A stretch of 64,000 nt of DNA from Trichoplax adhaerens (taxonomy: Eukaryota > Placozoa > Uniplacotomia > Trichoplacea > Trichoplacidae): positions 3,602,449-3,666,448 of the forward strand of contig NW_002060949.1 in the NCBI RefSeq assembly GCF_000150275.1. The letters run 5' to 3'. Position 1 is the first letter of the stretch, and every line of letters begins with the position of its first letter. The notes beneath the pieces were generated by a model. That model was given only the letters and a program-made list of their open reading frames with translations, did no database searches and had not been told where the DNA came from. Below are positions 51,138 to 62,767 of this stretch, one piece after another. Made by a program: the position numbers and the translations under genes.

Positions 51138-51219
51138 CTATTTCCATAATATGAAGCTACTAGCTCGAAGCTAAAATTGTTCTTAGAGAGCGCTAGCGGA
51201 TGTTGAAATATGGAAATAG
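51138..51219 (+). promoter_or_regulatory. Candidate SECIS element of deiodinase copy A
   Basis: An 11-bp perfect terminal stem (CTATTTCCATA at 51138-51148 with TATGGAAATAG at 51209-51219) encloses ATGA at 51151-51154 and TGAA at 51204-51207, positioned to form the non-Watson-Crick G.A core. An imperfect upper stem (CTAG..CTC with GAG..CTAG) leads to an apical loop containing AA (GAAGCTAAAATTG). It sits directly downstream of a selenoprotein stop codon, where animal SECIS elements belong. Not folded computationally. Confidence 0.6.
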
Positions 51220-54200
51220 TGAAGAATTCGATCTAATTTGTCGGAACTACCAATTCTATAATGTCAAGAAAGTCTTGTTTAAGAGTATAGGCATAGATGA
51301 TACATATATGTAGTGCATTATGAATTACAATTATTATCGCAATCACTTATTAGCTGCTTGACACATTCAAAAAAATTTTCTTTAATAGGGGCACTATCAA
51401 CATTAACTGTAGATTAACAACTTAACAGCTAGCTATGAAATCTAATTCGAAAGCAAATTAAATACCAAACTCGTTTTAGGTACTTTAGGTGCTTAGTGTG
51501 ACTCTATTTTGCGACTGCTTATATTTATGCCACGGTATACCCTTATAGTAAATTTCTATTAGCTATCACGTACCAAAATTGAACCTAGTATCTTCAGTAT
51601 AGAAAGACACTATACGTAGAAACGTTAGATCATGTAATCGGTTAATTTTATGAGAATCTTTTCGAAAATATAAGTAATAAGCAATTTGTATTATTACAGC
51701 TGCCCCACTTTGATGTTATGTACTGTGTTAATATTCACGTATTATCAACAGATAGTTGAGAATTGATATGTTGATGATTGAAACTTTCTCGTGTTATGAA
51801 TATTGATAATAAATTTTAACTGTTTCTCTGTCAATAAACAGTCTAATTGATGAGTATTGTATTGGTCATTTATTAATAATGCTGCTTTGTTATTTTGGAT
51901 TACTTTATACTTGAGAAGTGATGTTTAATTTAGAATACTTTTCTATGGATAGTTTAATGTGAGTATATGCATGTACAGTAATGAGTCTTAAATCAACAAC
52001 TAGGCTACATGTTTGTTTTTATAGCATTTTAGAACGAATGCAAGGAAATCTCAACTGTAAATGGTATCTACTAATTCTCATGAAAGCATTCCCATCATTC
52101 ATTTTTTTAGGAATGTATTAATCACCAGATAACCTTTGTACAAATCTAAATTGGATGTAATGAATATAATTAGGTTATCGTAGGTATACTTAGAGTGGTA
52201 GTTAATGGAAAGTCAGCTAAATAATAATGATGATTCAGGATTTCTGTAATTGCGATTAAGATACCATTTTAATATCCTTTAAGGTGACCTCAGTTGTTAT
52301 AGTTTTCATAATCTAACCATTTAATTATACGCTAAATTGCTTTAGCTTACTTTGATAATATTATCATCTTGACGTATATACAGTTGGATACCTTTATAAA
52401 ATAGGATTCAGCATTTGCTTATTAAATTATTACTGGATATATTCTTTAAAATTTTCGAAGGCAGATTATAACCTAGAAATAAGCTGTTTTCAACTCAGTC
52501 ATTCATCCTCAGAATATGTTAATGAGTATCGTATCATATGAACTTGATTACTTTATGAAATGGGATATATATGATTACTTAGATAATAATTGCGATAATA
52601 GGTTATGTGGAGCTACAAGATTTTAGTAGATATTTCTGTTAAATTTAAATTACATCGTTCCACCTATACATTTCTAAATGGGGATCATTGATGCACTAGT
52701 ATTACAGTAGTATACTACATATAAAGAGAAGGTATGAAGTTAAAATCGCACAGTAGCTGGAATTGAATAATCATTACTATCGATTATATCATCTAACCAA
52801 GCCTGCTACTACTGTAGCTTAAACGCTACGGTAGGTTAGGCCGCTTGCCTATGGTAATTATGTACATAGAACTGGTCATCTAATGATTATTTATCGTTAA
52901 ATTTCCTTTATTTTCACATCTTCCTAACGCTGGACTATAATACATTTCTGGAGATGGTATAAAACGAATATGTATATACTCATATATATATAAATGATTG
53001 AATTAATATTTATGTTTATCAGTGAAGAGCTTTTACTATAACAATCTATTGCTCTATCTCCGTTGAGAGCTATACGAAACCTTGGATTTGGTTTATACTT
53101 TAGTCTACTACTGTCTTGCTTGTATCCTTTAAAAAGATAAATCCGTTTAGTAGTTATGATGCATTAGCAAGATTTTGACTTTTTTTATAGAGTAGTCCCT
53201 GATATGATACAGGCGTATACAGTACAGTGTAAACATATGCATAACACTACAGTACTAATTTCCTCGCAATTTTGCATATTTATTTTTATTTTATACCACT
53301 CTAACTTGATTTTCTCAAGTACTGTAGTGCATAACTTACTGCAATGTTGCTTCGCTGCTAATAAATACTGTAGTATTTATGAAATTTTACGAATAGTAGT
53401 GTGTCCTAATTTTAATTATAGCTGGATTTTTTTAGGATTCTAATTTTGTAATCAAAACCAAGCCATTATATGTAAATGCAAATCAAAAATTATAGGAAAT
53501 AACTTTTTCAAGGTAACTTTATTTGCTATTCATTTTTAAAGATTAGGTTGAATTTACAACATGGTCGTGGTATGGCTAAAACATAACATAAATAGTTTAA
53601 GAACTTTATTGAATGTATTTTAATTATGATAACTATCCGTAGTTGTATTTAATCATTAAACTACACACTGTAGGCCAACATGATGAGATAGTCAGGTATA
53701 CACGATTACTAGACTATCCGTTACTACAATCCAATCGAGTTTGATCTCGAGTTAATAACTTCATTATATCATGTAGAACTATCTACATCAGCAAATTCAG
53801 TCTACAAATTGATAATGACATTCCATTACGCAATTATTATTATTCTACAATTAGATCGTCTAGTATAAAAAGATGGGTGCTATTTCCTGTATACAATATA
53901 CTTGTAATGTAATCCTTTTTTTTTGGTTTGCCTTGCAGCAATTTGACAATCCTAGAATATTTTTAGATTAATCTCATTGATCAATTGAAATTAAAAGACA
54001 ACGCTCGAAGCTTGCCTGTCTTTACCAGTATGATTGGAATCAATTTCGTTTTCACAGTATTAAGTGAAATGATCGATTTTGGCATGGCAGACAAGACGTT
54101 GCAATTTGGATGATTTTTGTCCTTGTGCGACTTGTTCATGAATCGTTTCCTGTCACCTAGACTGTGTAAGTCAATGGACCTGGATTACCAAAATAAAAGT

Positions 54201-55270
54201 TTCAATTCTATACTGTATATGTATCATTTCGGCAGTACAGCATCGACCAGTTGATGACGCCATTTGCACGCGAATAGGCAAACACCGTAATTAAAATTAG
54301 AAATAATGGATCAAAATTTTTTGGAGCCTATTTTTATTCTAACATCTAATCTTTCGGACTGAATAAAGAAGAGACTGAGATTAATTGCTAGCAGTGACCA
54401 TTGATCATCTGTATATTAGCTTCGTTAATATAAAAAATATTTCATTGATGATGATAATTAAGTCGTGATGCAAGATCGACAAAGTGATTCAGTTTTCATG
54501 GCCATGGTGGTCAAGAGTACGATCCAAAGTTGAAGAAGTGAATCTTTTGTAATTCAAAGTTATCACCACGAAGCATAAATAATTATGAATTAATCGGTCG
54601 ATGGAAGCTGCATTTTCTATATAATCATGTATGATTGTAGGTTAATTAATTCATTAATTCATAAGACGTGGTTAAATTATTGAATAAGAAATCCCATTTA
54701 CTATTACACTACATAGACGTGAACTATTCATGGATGATTTGAAATTTTTGCTAGGAGTTGTCATTAGTTCCAATTGGAATTGTAATGGACTAGAGTTTAT
54801 GCAATAGTATTGAATAACGATAGAAAGAGTTATAAATAATACTCAAATTGACACTAACAACGTTGACGATAATATCGCATTTCAACCAGTAGAATCATTT
54901 GGAGCTCGCCCTGTGAGCAATCCAGCCCATCTTTTTCACCTCATCAGCTTGCAACCAGGTTTACAAAGATGGGTAGATGTGAAGCGAGTGACAAGAAATG
55001 GGTTAAAAGTAGGAAATTACAACGGCAATAAAATAGACTATTCACACAAATAACTAATTTTGCTTTAGTTTACATATGGATTGAATTTGCATCATGATTA
55101 TCAATTGCTTGTGAAGACGTCCGGTGCATATTGAAATGTCCACGACACCAGTTGGTCATACCGGTTGCACAGTAGAAGTGAGTACAATAGTATGCTATAC
55201 CGTCGATGTACTGAACACGGGGGTAAGGGTTGAAAGCTTTTCACCGCCAGACGTTTCGCGTGACATTGTG
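51220..55270. other. Gene-free stretch between deiodinase copy A and the transposase fragment
   Basis: AT-rich and without a supported gene. It contains the orphan SECIS-like element at 53705-53775, a TA tract near 52980, and an ATG-less 75-codon frame at about 54826-55052 that reads SNPAHLFHLISLQPGLQRWV in part but has no identified family. Confidence 0.4.
53705..53775 (-). promoter_or_regulatory. Orphan SECIS-like element, homologous to those of deiodinase copies B-D
   Basis: On the minus strand: ATGA (53761-53764), stem GTTATTAAC (53751-53759), a loop including ATCAAACTCG, stem GTAGTAAC (53720-53727), then GGAT with GA at 53717-53718. The stem pairs with one bulge and one wobble, as in the functional copies. 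Flanking sequence on both sides also resembles the 3' region of copy C. No deiodinase reading frame is seen upstream on the minus strand (53.8-55.2 kb). Confidence 0.5.
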
Positions 55271-55642
55271 TTACTTCTTATTGGCATTGGAATTGGCATT
55301 GGAATTTTTAATAAGTCGTCGCCTGATGGTGCTGGGATGTAAAGTTTTGCCTGTTTTATCCTTTAACATCGCTGCTAATTCCCCACTAGCTTTAAATGGT
55401 GACTCTTTCACCGCTTCCAGGATCAAATCGTCCTCCTCGGGGGTGGTTTTGCGTTTCCTACCCGTCTTGAATTTTTGAATTTTAAAGGAACGCTGGCCTT
55501 GAAAGCGTTTGACAATCCGTTGAATAGTGCGTTTACTAACTTCCATTCGATCAGCGATCTTCTGTCGAGTCCAGCCAGCTTCATCAAATGCCATAATTTG
55601 TGCTCTATCACAGCATGTGAGTAGCTTATGTTTAGGAGCCAT
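55271..55642 (-). mobile_element. Tc1/mariner-type transposase N-terminal fragment (helix-turn-helix only)
   Basis: The frame from ATG 55642 codes for about 123 residues. It starts MAPKHKLLTCCDRAQIMAFD and carries GWTRQKIADRMEVSKRTIQR, a helix-turn-helix of the paired/Tc1 type, then the basic linker KTGRKRKTTPEEDD. A second helix-turn-helix-like segment ends HPSTIRRRL. This is the DNA-binding half of a Tc1/mariner transposase. The frame then runs into an ATTGGC microsatellite (NSNANSNANKK) and stops; the DDE/DDD catalytic domain is absent and is not found nearby. No terminal inverted repeats were identified by eye. It is therefore a truncated, non-autonomous remnant, or less likely a domesticated DNA-binding gene. 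A frame open for over 370 bases suggests that the loss is not ancient. Confidence 0.75.
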
Positions 55643-56860
55643 CAAGTTTAAAGCGATTAGTAGCAATTGGACAAGGAAAGCAATGGCAGAAAGAAGAAAC
55701 GCCGCTTGACCCAGTGCTAAGGAAGGACAAGATTTTGCGCACGACGGATCATTGCGGTGCTTTATATACCTTGCTATCCGTACAAGTGGACACGCTATGG
55801 TACACTCTGACAGCCTACTGTATAGTATTCTATGCTGACGTTGTCATGCCATGTGCTAAGCTTGGCACAGGATGGTATGGCCGATCGCAGAAATGATGTC
55901 ACCTGGAGATCGGGTTATTGGCTAATTAGGGAAAATGATGTCACTATGGCGCGCCGAGAGTACTGCCTTCAGCTGCAAGGGCGTTGTCACGGGTGACATT
56001 CTTTTTGGTGGATACAGCCCATACCGTACTACGTGTTGGCCCACCGTACTGTACTGTATTGTAGAGAGTCAGTACTAAAAGAAAGAAAGATGAGACTGCG
56101 CACAGTACTCTGCTTGAACTGTACAGTACGGTACTATACGGTGTAGCCTGTCCACTAAAAAGATGATGTCACCCGTGGCGGTTCACTGCTGAGCTGTGGG
56201 CACTACTTGAGGCATGGAATGGCGACATCATTTTCAATAAATTCATCGCTCAGATTGACCTCATGAACAATATCATTGGTCACAGGACTAGTTATGGGCA
56301 ACTCTAGTTTACAGTAATATTAAGGTTAAGCAACAGTTAGCCTGGTTCAACTGAAGCCAATCAGGTCATCCGATTGCAACGCTCTGTAGCAGCTGATCTG
56401 GAGCCATATCTGACTGATTGCAAATGTTGCAGTTAAGTTGGATAACGACAACGATTGCGCAAGTGCACATACCAGTGGCAGGTATATAGTAACAGTACTG
56501 TACGTCATCATCAAAAATATTTCTGACTGTAAAGCGTAAACATCAACCCCAGAAATATCTTGGGCTATAGTCGACTTTGCATATAGCTAATAATTCCTAA
56601 TAATTCTACGAATGATTAGCAATCGCAAGACCTACAGTACATCGTAACAACAGTCTAGTAGACACTAAAAGCCGTCAAAAAGAAATGGAGAATTAACTAC
56701 TTGTTGTTATACATCGATGTAGTATAGTATTTGCTCATCAAGCCTACTCCCGCTTACCACCAACATAACACTTGTGTACAGTACACGGTAGCACACCCAA
56801 CTCTGCCCAAGCTCGCCTTCAATATTCAGAATACTGTAGTTCTTAATCCATTGGGGGTAA
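55643..56860. other. Intergenic region upstream of deiodinase copy B
   Basis: Less AT-rich than its surroundings, with scattered TACTGTACAGTA motifs (56045-56065, 56117-56140). It must contain the copy B promoter. No gene recognised. Confidence 0.4.
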
Positions 56861-57673
56861 ATGGCAATGCATCAGAAAAAGGAAACCAGCCTTGGCTGGT
56901 TCATGTCTGCATATTTCATGATGTATGGATTATTCAAACTTATCAAATACTTTTTAATATTAAGGTATTACTATCCTGCTTCTACAAGCCATCTTCAGAA
57001 ACGGATGAGACCTATCGTGCGAAAAAACTTGCAAGATCAAAAAGTAACCTTATGGTCTTATTTAAGATCCAATTTTTTAAATAAGCAAAATCTTCTCTTT
57101 CTTGGAGAAAGGTTTAATTTTGCCTCAATAAACTTTCTTAAAGTTGGACAACAAGCTCCTAAAGGACGATTATTTACACTTGATCAGCAACAAACTGATT
57201 TACAAAACATTTTTAATCAAAGCGCCAAAAAAATTCATGTCTTAAACTTCGGATCCTATTCTTGACCTCCATTTCGATATGAAATCGATCGCTTTATCGA
57301 TCTGGCTGGTCGATTTAGTAATCGTGTTCAATTTAACACTATTTATATTAAGGAAGCTCATGCCGCCGATGAATGGGCACTACCAGTAACGAATGAAAAT
57401 CTTGGCGTATGCTTTCTTCAGCCTAAGAAATTAGAAGCTAGAATAAACATAGCTAAAGAATTTATTAATCGTTTCCAATTTCAATTACCGTTTTTTATCG
57501 ATTGTATTGAAAATGAAACGATGAAAGCATACGACGCTGTACCAGAACGATTATATGTAGTCGATGATGGAAAAATCGTTTATTCAGGCGGTCCAGGTCC
57601 ATTTGCTTATAGCCTAGATGACATGGAACAATTTTTAGAGAAATACGTCGTAGAAGGACAGAAATCGTCGTAA
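56861..57673 (+). CDS. Iodothyronine deiodinase-like selenoprotein, copy B (in-frame TGA = selenocysteine)
   Basis: One exon of 271 codons from ATG 56861 to TAA 57671-57673, with TGA at 57263-57265 read as selenocysteine (residue 135) in HVLNFGSYS-U-PPFRYEIDRF. The membrane anchor is near residues 13-36 (FMSAYFMMYGLFKLIKYFLI). The conserved TIYIKEAHAADEWALPV follows, and the end is GGPGPFAYSLDDMEQF then LEKYVVEGQKSS. From about residue 91 (NFLKVGQQAPKGRLFTLDQQ) to the end the protein is nearly identical to copies C and D. The first 75 residues differ much more, for example ASTSHLQKRMRPIVRKN in place of TIDNPYxNPK. The second ATG (codon 3) is an alternative start. A well-formed SECIS lies 0.33 kb downstream. 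Enzymatic class is inferred from the fold and active site. Confidence 0.92.
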
Positions 57674-58000
57674 GATTCGGATAAACTCTACGGATAATTT
57701 AAATATTTATATGTGTCATTCGAGTTACCACTAATTGCAATAGATAGCATATACATTACAGGCTTGGTTGAATTGTCCTTTCAACTTCAGTAACTAAATA
57801 GTGATGGCCTTAAGAAATTCCAGGGTTGTCGTACAATGTTGAGCTGTATGACGAAACAAGAAATTGTATTTAAAGCGTATTACGCACAGGAAAATAACTA
57901 TTAATTATTATTTTAAAATTTATATCTTGTAACGTACTAATGGATGTGCAATGCAATGCACATTATGCATTCGTGGCTTTGTTGGTGATTAGATAGCTTT

Positions 58001-58078
58001 TACGTGATATAATGAAGTTATTTACTTAAAACCAAACTGGAATTGGATTGTAATAACCGAAGATCAATTAATCATGTA
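58001..58078 (+). promoter_or_regulatory. SECIS element of deiodinase copy B
   Basis: ATGA (58012-58015) is followed by stem GTTATTTAC (58017-58025), an apical loop with AAAA (58028-58031), the complementary stem GTAATAAC (58050-58057) and CGA (58058-58060). One T is bulged in the 5' stem; all other pairs are Watson-Crick. A lower stem TACGTGAT/ATCATGTA (58001-58008 with 58071-58078, one G.T) may close it. The same layout is kept in copies C and D. Confidence 0.8.
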
Positions 58079-58686
58079 CATACGTATATATGTCTATCTT
58101 TACCCAACACGCTGGCTTACATTGCTTTTAGCGAGTTAAAATGCAATTACAGATATCTAATGATCTATTGAATGAAATTCTTTTCAGCTATTGACACGTA
58201 TTGTATTTTTAGTTAGTCATAGCTTGTTATCAATGTCACCCTTGCAACGAGTGGTAATAAAGATACCAACAAAAATTCCTTCAGGCGAGTTATTATCTAT
58301 TTGCATTACAACAATTTAATAAGCAATGAGAAAATATTGTTATCGACAGTCGATTTACATAAAATGATTTCGTAAATATTGACAAGTTACAATGCTAAAA
58401 GTAACATAGCTAAGCTTGTAGTAAATTTGATGTGATTACTCTAGATTCCGTATGACGGCAGAAATCTTGTGAACTACTCTTTTTCGTTAAAGTGAAAAGA
58501 AAATTCGACAGATCATGTTTAAAAATACAACTACGTGTAAATTCAATTCATTGAAGTTAAAATACAACAAAATGTTACGACGATACCAATAAAATTATGT
58601 GTATATCCCAAATTGCAAAGCTGTACCATTTGAAATTTATTTAGTGCAATAGTAAGAGGAAGGGTATATATTATAAGTTTCAGTGA

Positions 58687-58745
58687 AGGATTGTGGAATC
58701 GTGGACGCTCGCTTCCATGCGAGCGGGTTCGAATAGTGCTTGTAA
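58687..58745 (+). repeat. tRNA-like fragment, glycine-type anticodon arm
   Basis: A 7-bp perfect hairpin CGCTCGC-TTCCAT-GCGAGCG (58706-58725) resembles the anticodon arm of tRNA-Gly(UCC). It is preceded by TGTGGAATCGTGGA (A-box-like) and followed at once by GGGTTCGAAT (B-box-like). There is no room for a variable loop, and the T stem does not pair, so it is called a tRNA-derived pseudogene or SINE remnant. Confidence 0.35.
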
Positions 58746-59834
58746 AATATCGATTTATTTAATTTTAAATATCTTTATTTATAGTACCGATGAAGAATAA
58801 GCAAACAGGGAAAACGTATTTTAGCTAACGCTTCATTTAAAGTAGTGTATGTTTCGAAAACATGAACGAATATACTTACATCGGTTATTTAAGATTTAGA
58901 ATTAGGATAAAATAAATTTATAATTTTGAACGACTTTTAGTCTAGGATAGACTATACTGTATTACATAATGTTTATTAATCTTTATAATATAAATTAAAT
59001 AAGATTAGAGTAGAGTAGATTATACAAATAGAGGTGCAAATACTTACTAGTAACTTAGTACTGTCTGTAGATTCGTGGCACTGTACATCTACCGCAAGTG
59101 AATTATAAGACGGACATAAACAATGGGAAATCTAGTAATGCTTAAAGGAAAGACCTCAGGAATACAATGATATTTTCCTAGTTTAGAAAGACTAGATAGC
59201 AGAAAAACTTAGTACAGTAATTACCATTTATCATCTTTTTCAGTCCTAGTTCTGCAAGACTCTACATCTATAGTACGAATCTCTCCCAAGTCCCTTAATA
59301 CTTCTCTTCAATATCTCCATGTTACGCACTATACAGTATCTAAGCAACTAGAAAGTTCTAAATAGCTGAAAAGTCTTTATATGCTATTAAGATCTGGTAG
59401 TTACTAGACATGAAAATTAAAAAATATTGATTACGTTATAGTGCATAAAGTCTTTCTGTAACTTAATTCTTCCTAATATAGTTGTATGTCTACATGGATA
59501 CTCGCATACGTGTATATATAACCACTATGTAGTCAGTCATTAACCTTAAAACTTTAAAGTCGAAACCAGACTATTTGGTAAATACTCCAATGAACTAAAC
59601 TCTTTTAAAGAGATTTCTCGACGATATCTTTATTTGTGGATTACTTTGAAAATTAGATTTACGACAGGATTATGATAAATAAAGGTAATACAGTATACCC
59701 TATAAATATTTTGACATTTAATCAATTACAGTTTATCTATATCCTTACTTAGACAAGAGTAGTTATATTTAGTTCGCTAGATGGAGTAGTATACGTAGAT
59801 TACTATGTTGAGATAGATAAATATACAGGATTAA

Positions 59835-59897
59835 AATAATAGATCATCAGTTGTTACAATTCAATCAAACTTGGTCTCAAGTAAAAACTTCATTTAA
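59835..59897 (-). promoter_or_regulatory. SECIS element of deiodinase copy C
   Basis: On the minus strand: ATGA (59890-59893), stem GTTTTTAC (59881-59888), loop with GAGACCAAG, stem GTAACAAC (59850-59857) and TGAT with GA at 59847-59848. It aligns base for base with copies B and D, and sits 0.29 kb after the stop. One stem pair is lost relative to copies B and D. Confidence 0.72.
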
Positions 59898-60184
59898 GTT
59901 CTGTAAACGTATCTGTCATTAAGAAGTCTACGAATACTTCTCCATTCTGATACTACAAAATTTAAAGTAATTCCGTAATTACTGATATAAATGCAATTTA
60001 GTTCTCATGTTAGCCTTGTAGCTCATGGCTACAAGATATTAATTTAAAAAAAAGTAGAATAACATTGAAAGACTAATATCGAGCTAGGATTTTAAGTTTC
60101 TATCGAATTGCATTCCATAGTATTTAATCGTGTCTTAAATGACTCGTATAAGTATTTAAATTATCCGTAGAGTTTATCCGAATC

Positions 60185-61012
60185 TTACGACGATTTCTGT
60201 CCTTCTACGACGTATTTCTCTAAAAATTGTTCCATATCATCTACACTATAAGCAAATGGACCTGGACCGCCTGAATAAACGATTTTTCCGTCATCGACTA
60301 CATATAATCTTTCTGGTACAGCGTCGTATGCTTTCATCGTGTCATTTTCAATACAATCGACGAAAAACGGTAATTGAAATTGGAAACGATTAATAAATTC
60401 TTTAGCTATGTTTATTCTAGCTTCTAATTTCTTAGGCTGAAGAAAGCATACGCCAAGATTTTCATTCATTAATGGCATTGCCCATTCATCGGCAGCATGG
60501 GCTTCCTTAACATAAATAGTGTTAAATTGAACACGATTACTAAATCGACCAGCCAGATCGATAAAGCGATCGATTCCATATCGAAATGGAGGTCAAGAAT
60601 AGGATCCGAAGTTTAAGACATGAATTTTTTTGGCGCTTTGATTAAAGATGTTTTGTAAATCAGTTTGTTGTTGATCAAGCGTAAATAATCGTCCTTTAGG
60701 AGCTTGTTGTCCAACTTTAAGAAAGTTTACAGTAGCGAAAGGGAACTTTTCACCAAGATGAACAAGAGATTGCTTATTAAGAGTATTGGATCTTAGAAAA
60801 TGCCAAGTAGATATTTTTCGGCCTTGCAAATCTTTCTCACATGCAGATTTTATCTTTTTCGGATTATAATAAGGATTATCGATAGTAGGGTAGTGGTACT
60901 TTATTGTCAAAGCATATTTGAGTAATCTGAAAAATCCAATGATCATGAGATAGGTAGACTTGAACCAGCCATAGGAGGTTTCCTTTTTCTGTCCAGTCGT
61001 CATTGGCTCCAA
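60185..61012 (-). CDS. Iodothyronine deiodinase-like selenoprotein, copy C (in-frame TGA = selenocysteine)
   Basis: One exon of 276 codons from ATG 61012 to the stop at 60185, with TGA at 60593-60595 as selenocysteine (residue 140), again HVLNFGSYS-U-PPFRY. The N-terminus is MEPMTTGQKKETSYGWFKST then YLMIIGFFRLLKYALTI (membrane anchor). A lysine-rich linker leads to the thioredoxin-like domain from about residue 90. TIYVKEAHAADEWAMPLMN carries the conserved histidine, and the C-terminus LEKYVVEGQKSS equals that of copy B. The upstream 250-300 bp closely match the region upstream of copy D, so promoter and gene were duplicated together. Function inferred from the family, as for the other copies; all key positions are intact. 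Confidence 0.92.
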
Positions 61013-62767
61013 TTATTAAATGATACCGTTATTGGTATACTAAATGAATATTAATAGTGCAATATACTGTGTGTAAGCGTACAGTATACTGAAAGTAACA
61101 GCTTTGATCAGTTCTATTAGTTTTGGATATTACTCTGACTTTACCTGCTAAACTAGTGCTTAGCCATTACAGTGTCGATTAGACGATGGCCAAATTTCTA
61201 GTTGTTCATTATTACTGCTGTATCCGTATCTATCTACGGTATATATAGTATAAGATAGATTTATATATATATAGTGAGTATACTGATAGTGAAATATTCT
61301 ACTTACTTAATAGTTAGTAAACAAATCGGCGTAGTATCATAACTGTGGGTCTATTACCATACGGTACAAACTAGATTTCTTATAATAATAGTTGATATAC
61401 AGAATTTCTAGTAAGACTTTTACCAACATGTTCTGTAGCACGCCGTCCGTCGTGCCGTATGTCTCGTATCTCAGACAGTACCACCGTGCTGAGGCTGGTT
61501 TTTGGACTCCTGAGTCGACATCGAGCCAGCCAGAGACCCCAACATAAGCGATACCAATATTCTTCTTTTTTTTCTTCACTACTTCCCGTTGTGTTTCCAC
61601 CATTATTAGTCGTTAACGTGGGCACGATAGACTTTGATGCACTAGTAAGCTTACCAAAATCGAATCTTTCTTTACCAAAGCAGCGCATCGTAAAAAGGAG
61701 GGGTTTAGCTAGTACTAGCACTGGGTTTAGTTCATAGTTTGAAATGAAATCGATCTACCGTACTCTATTTTAAGGCATAACTCAGTCGTTTCAATTTCAA
61801 AGAAATCAATTAGGCCTATAATCTGGACCTGAAATGATGACATCCCTCATCCTGCTGTCCTTCCGTTTAGTATGTTTTAATCATAAGTATACGATATCGT
61901 GCAAAATGTCTGACTTCAATAATAGCGAGCTAGGGACATACTAATATAATATAATGAATGGGTCACTAGCTCTACAAACTACAGTATTTTGAAATACTAG
62001 AATTGCGTGTACTTCTTACTTTAGCATTACCGTACTATAGCAGAATTACTTTAGTATACTCTACAGCTATGCAAAATCTTTTAAAAGCATCTTTATTTGC
62101 TGACTATATACAAGTACGGTTAGTTTGCTTTGCAACACGATAGTAATAGTGCTAAAGAATAATCCAAAGAATTTTTAAATTTATCAATTATAGATCTTTA
62201 TTAATTCGTTAATATAACTGGAATAACTATTAATTTTGAATAAAGCAACATAAACTTGTATGCTGAGATAGATATCGTATACATGACTAGTAGATTATCG
62301 GTTATTGCAATCCAATCCAAGTCGGTTTTAAGCAAATAACTTCATTATATCATATTAACGTAATCTATCTATTTCATTAACACGTTTACGAGTGTATCTC
62401 GGTTTCAAAGCTAACCCTAAATTAAAAACTATTACTGTATCAGGGGGCTAAGAGGATAACAATTTAATCTTTACTTTAGTTGTACAATCGTGTCAAGCAA
62501 TTATATCCGTTGTAAGATAGAAAGTGGGTCAAGGTCTCTTCAACCTGCTATAAACCGTAATTAGGGTTATTCTCAGTCAGTTAACGAGCTGATCTATATT
62601 CATTTCTTCTAATAATATTAAAGACTGGAAGCTGAAAAAGATTAATACTGAGCTACACGTTTAAGTTTCTATGTAATTCTATTTTACAGTATCTAGTTAT
62701 TTCTTATAAATGACTTTCATAAACATTTGAATTATCTGTATAGTTTATCCGAATCTTATAATAATTT
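61013..62767. other. Spacer between deiodinase copies C and D
   Basis: The part next to copy C (61013-61300) is the duplicated 5' flank. Next comes a TA/ATAT tract near 61240-61275. Overlapping ORFs at 61337-61737 are open on both strands but lack family support. The part next to copy D (62250-62767) is its 3' region with the SECIS element. Confidence 0.45.
62290..62350 (-). promoter_or_regulatory. SECIS element of deiodinase copy D
   Basis: On the minus strand: ATGA (62342-62345), stem GTTATTTGC (62332-62340), loop with TTAAAACCG, stem GCAATAAC (62301-62308) and CGAT with GA at 62298-62299. Compared with copy B the terminal stem pair is A-T in one and G-C in the other: TTTAC/GTAA against TTTGC/GCAA. 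This is a compensatory change that supports a conserved RNA structure. Confidence 0.8.

Larger units (their letters stand above)
57674..60184. other. Tail-to-tail spacer between deiodinase copies B and C
   Basis: Copies B (plus) and C (minus) converge here, and their SECIS elements lie near the two ends. The first 40 bases after each stop are nearly identical in the two copies. The rest is AT-rich with no gene. A tRNA-like fragment lies at 58687-58745. Confidence 0.5.

Noticed and set aside
61337-61737. Overlapping ORFs of 88-113 codons on both strands between deiodinase copies C and D
   Set aside because: No recognisable domain, three overlapping frames open at once, and no splice structure that links them to a start and stop.
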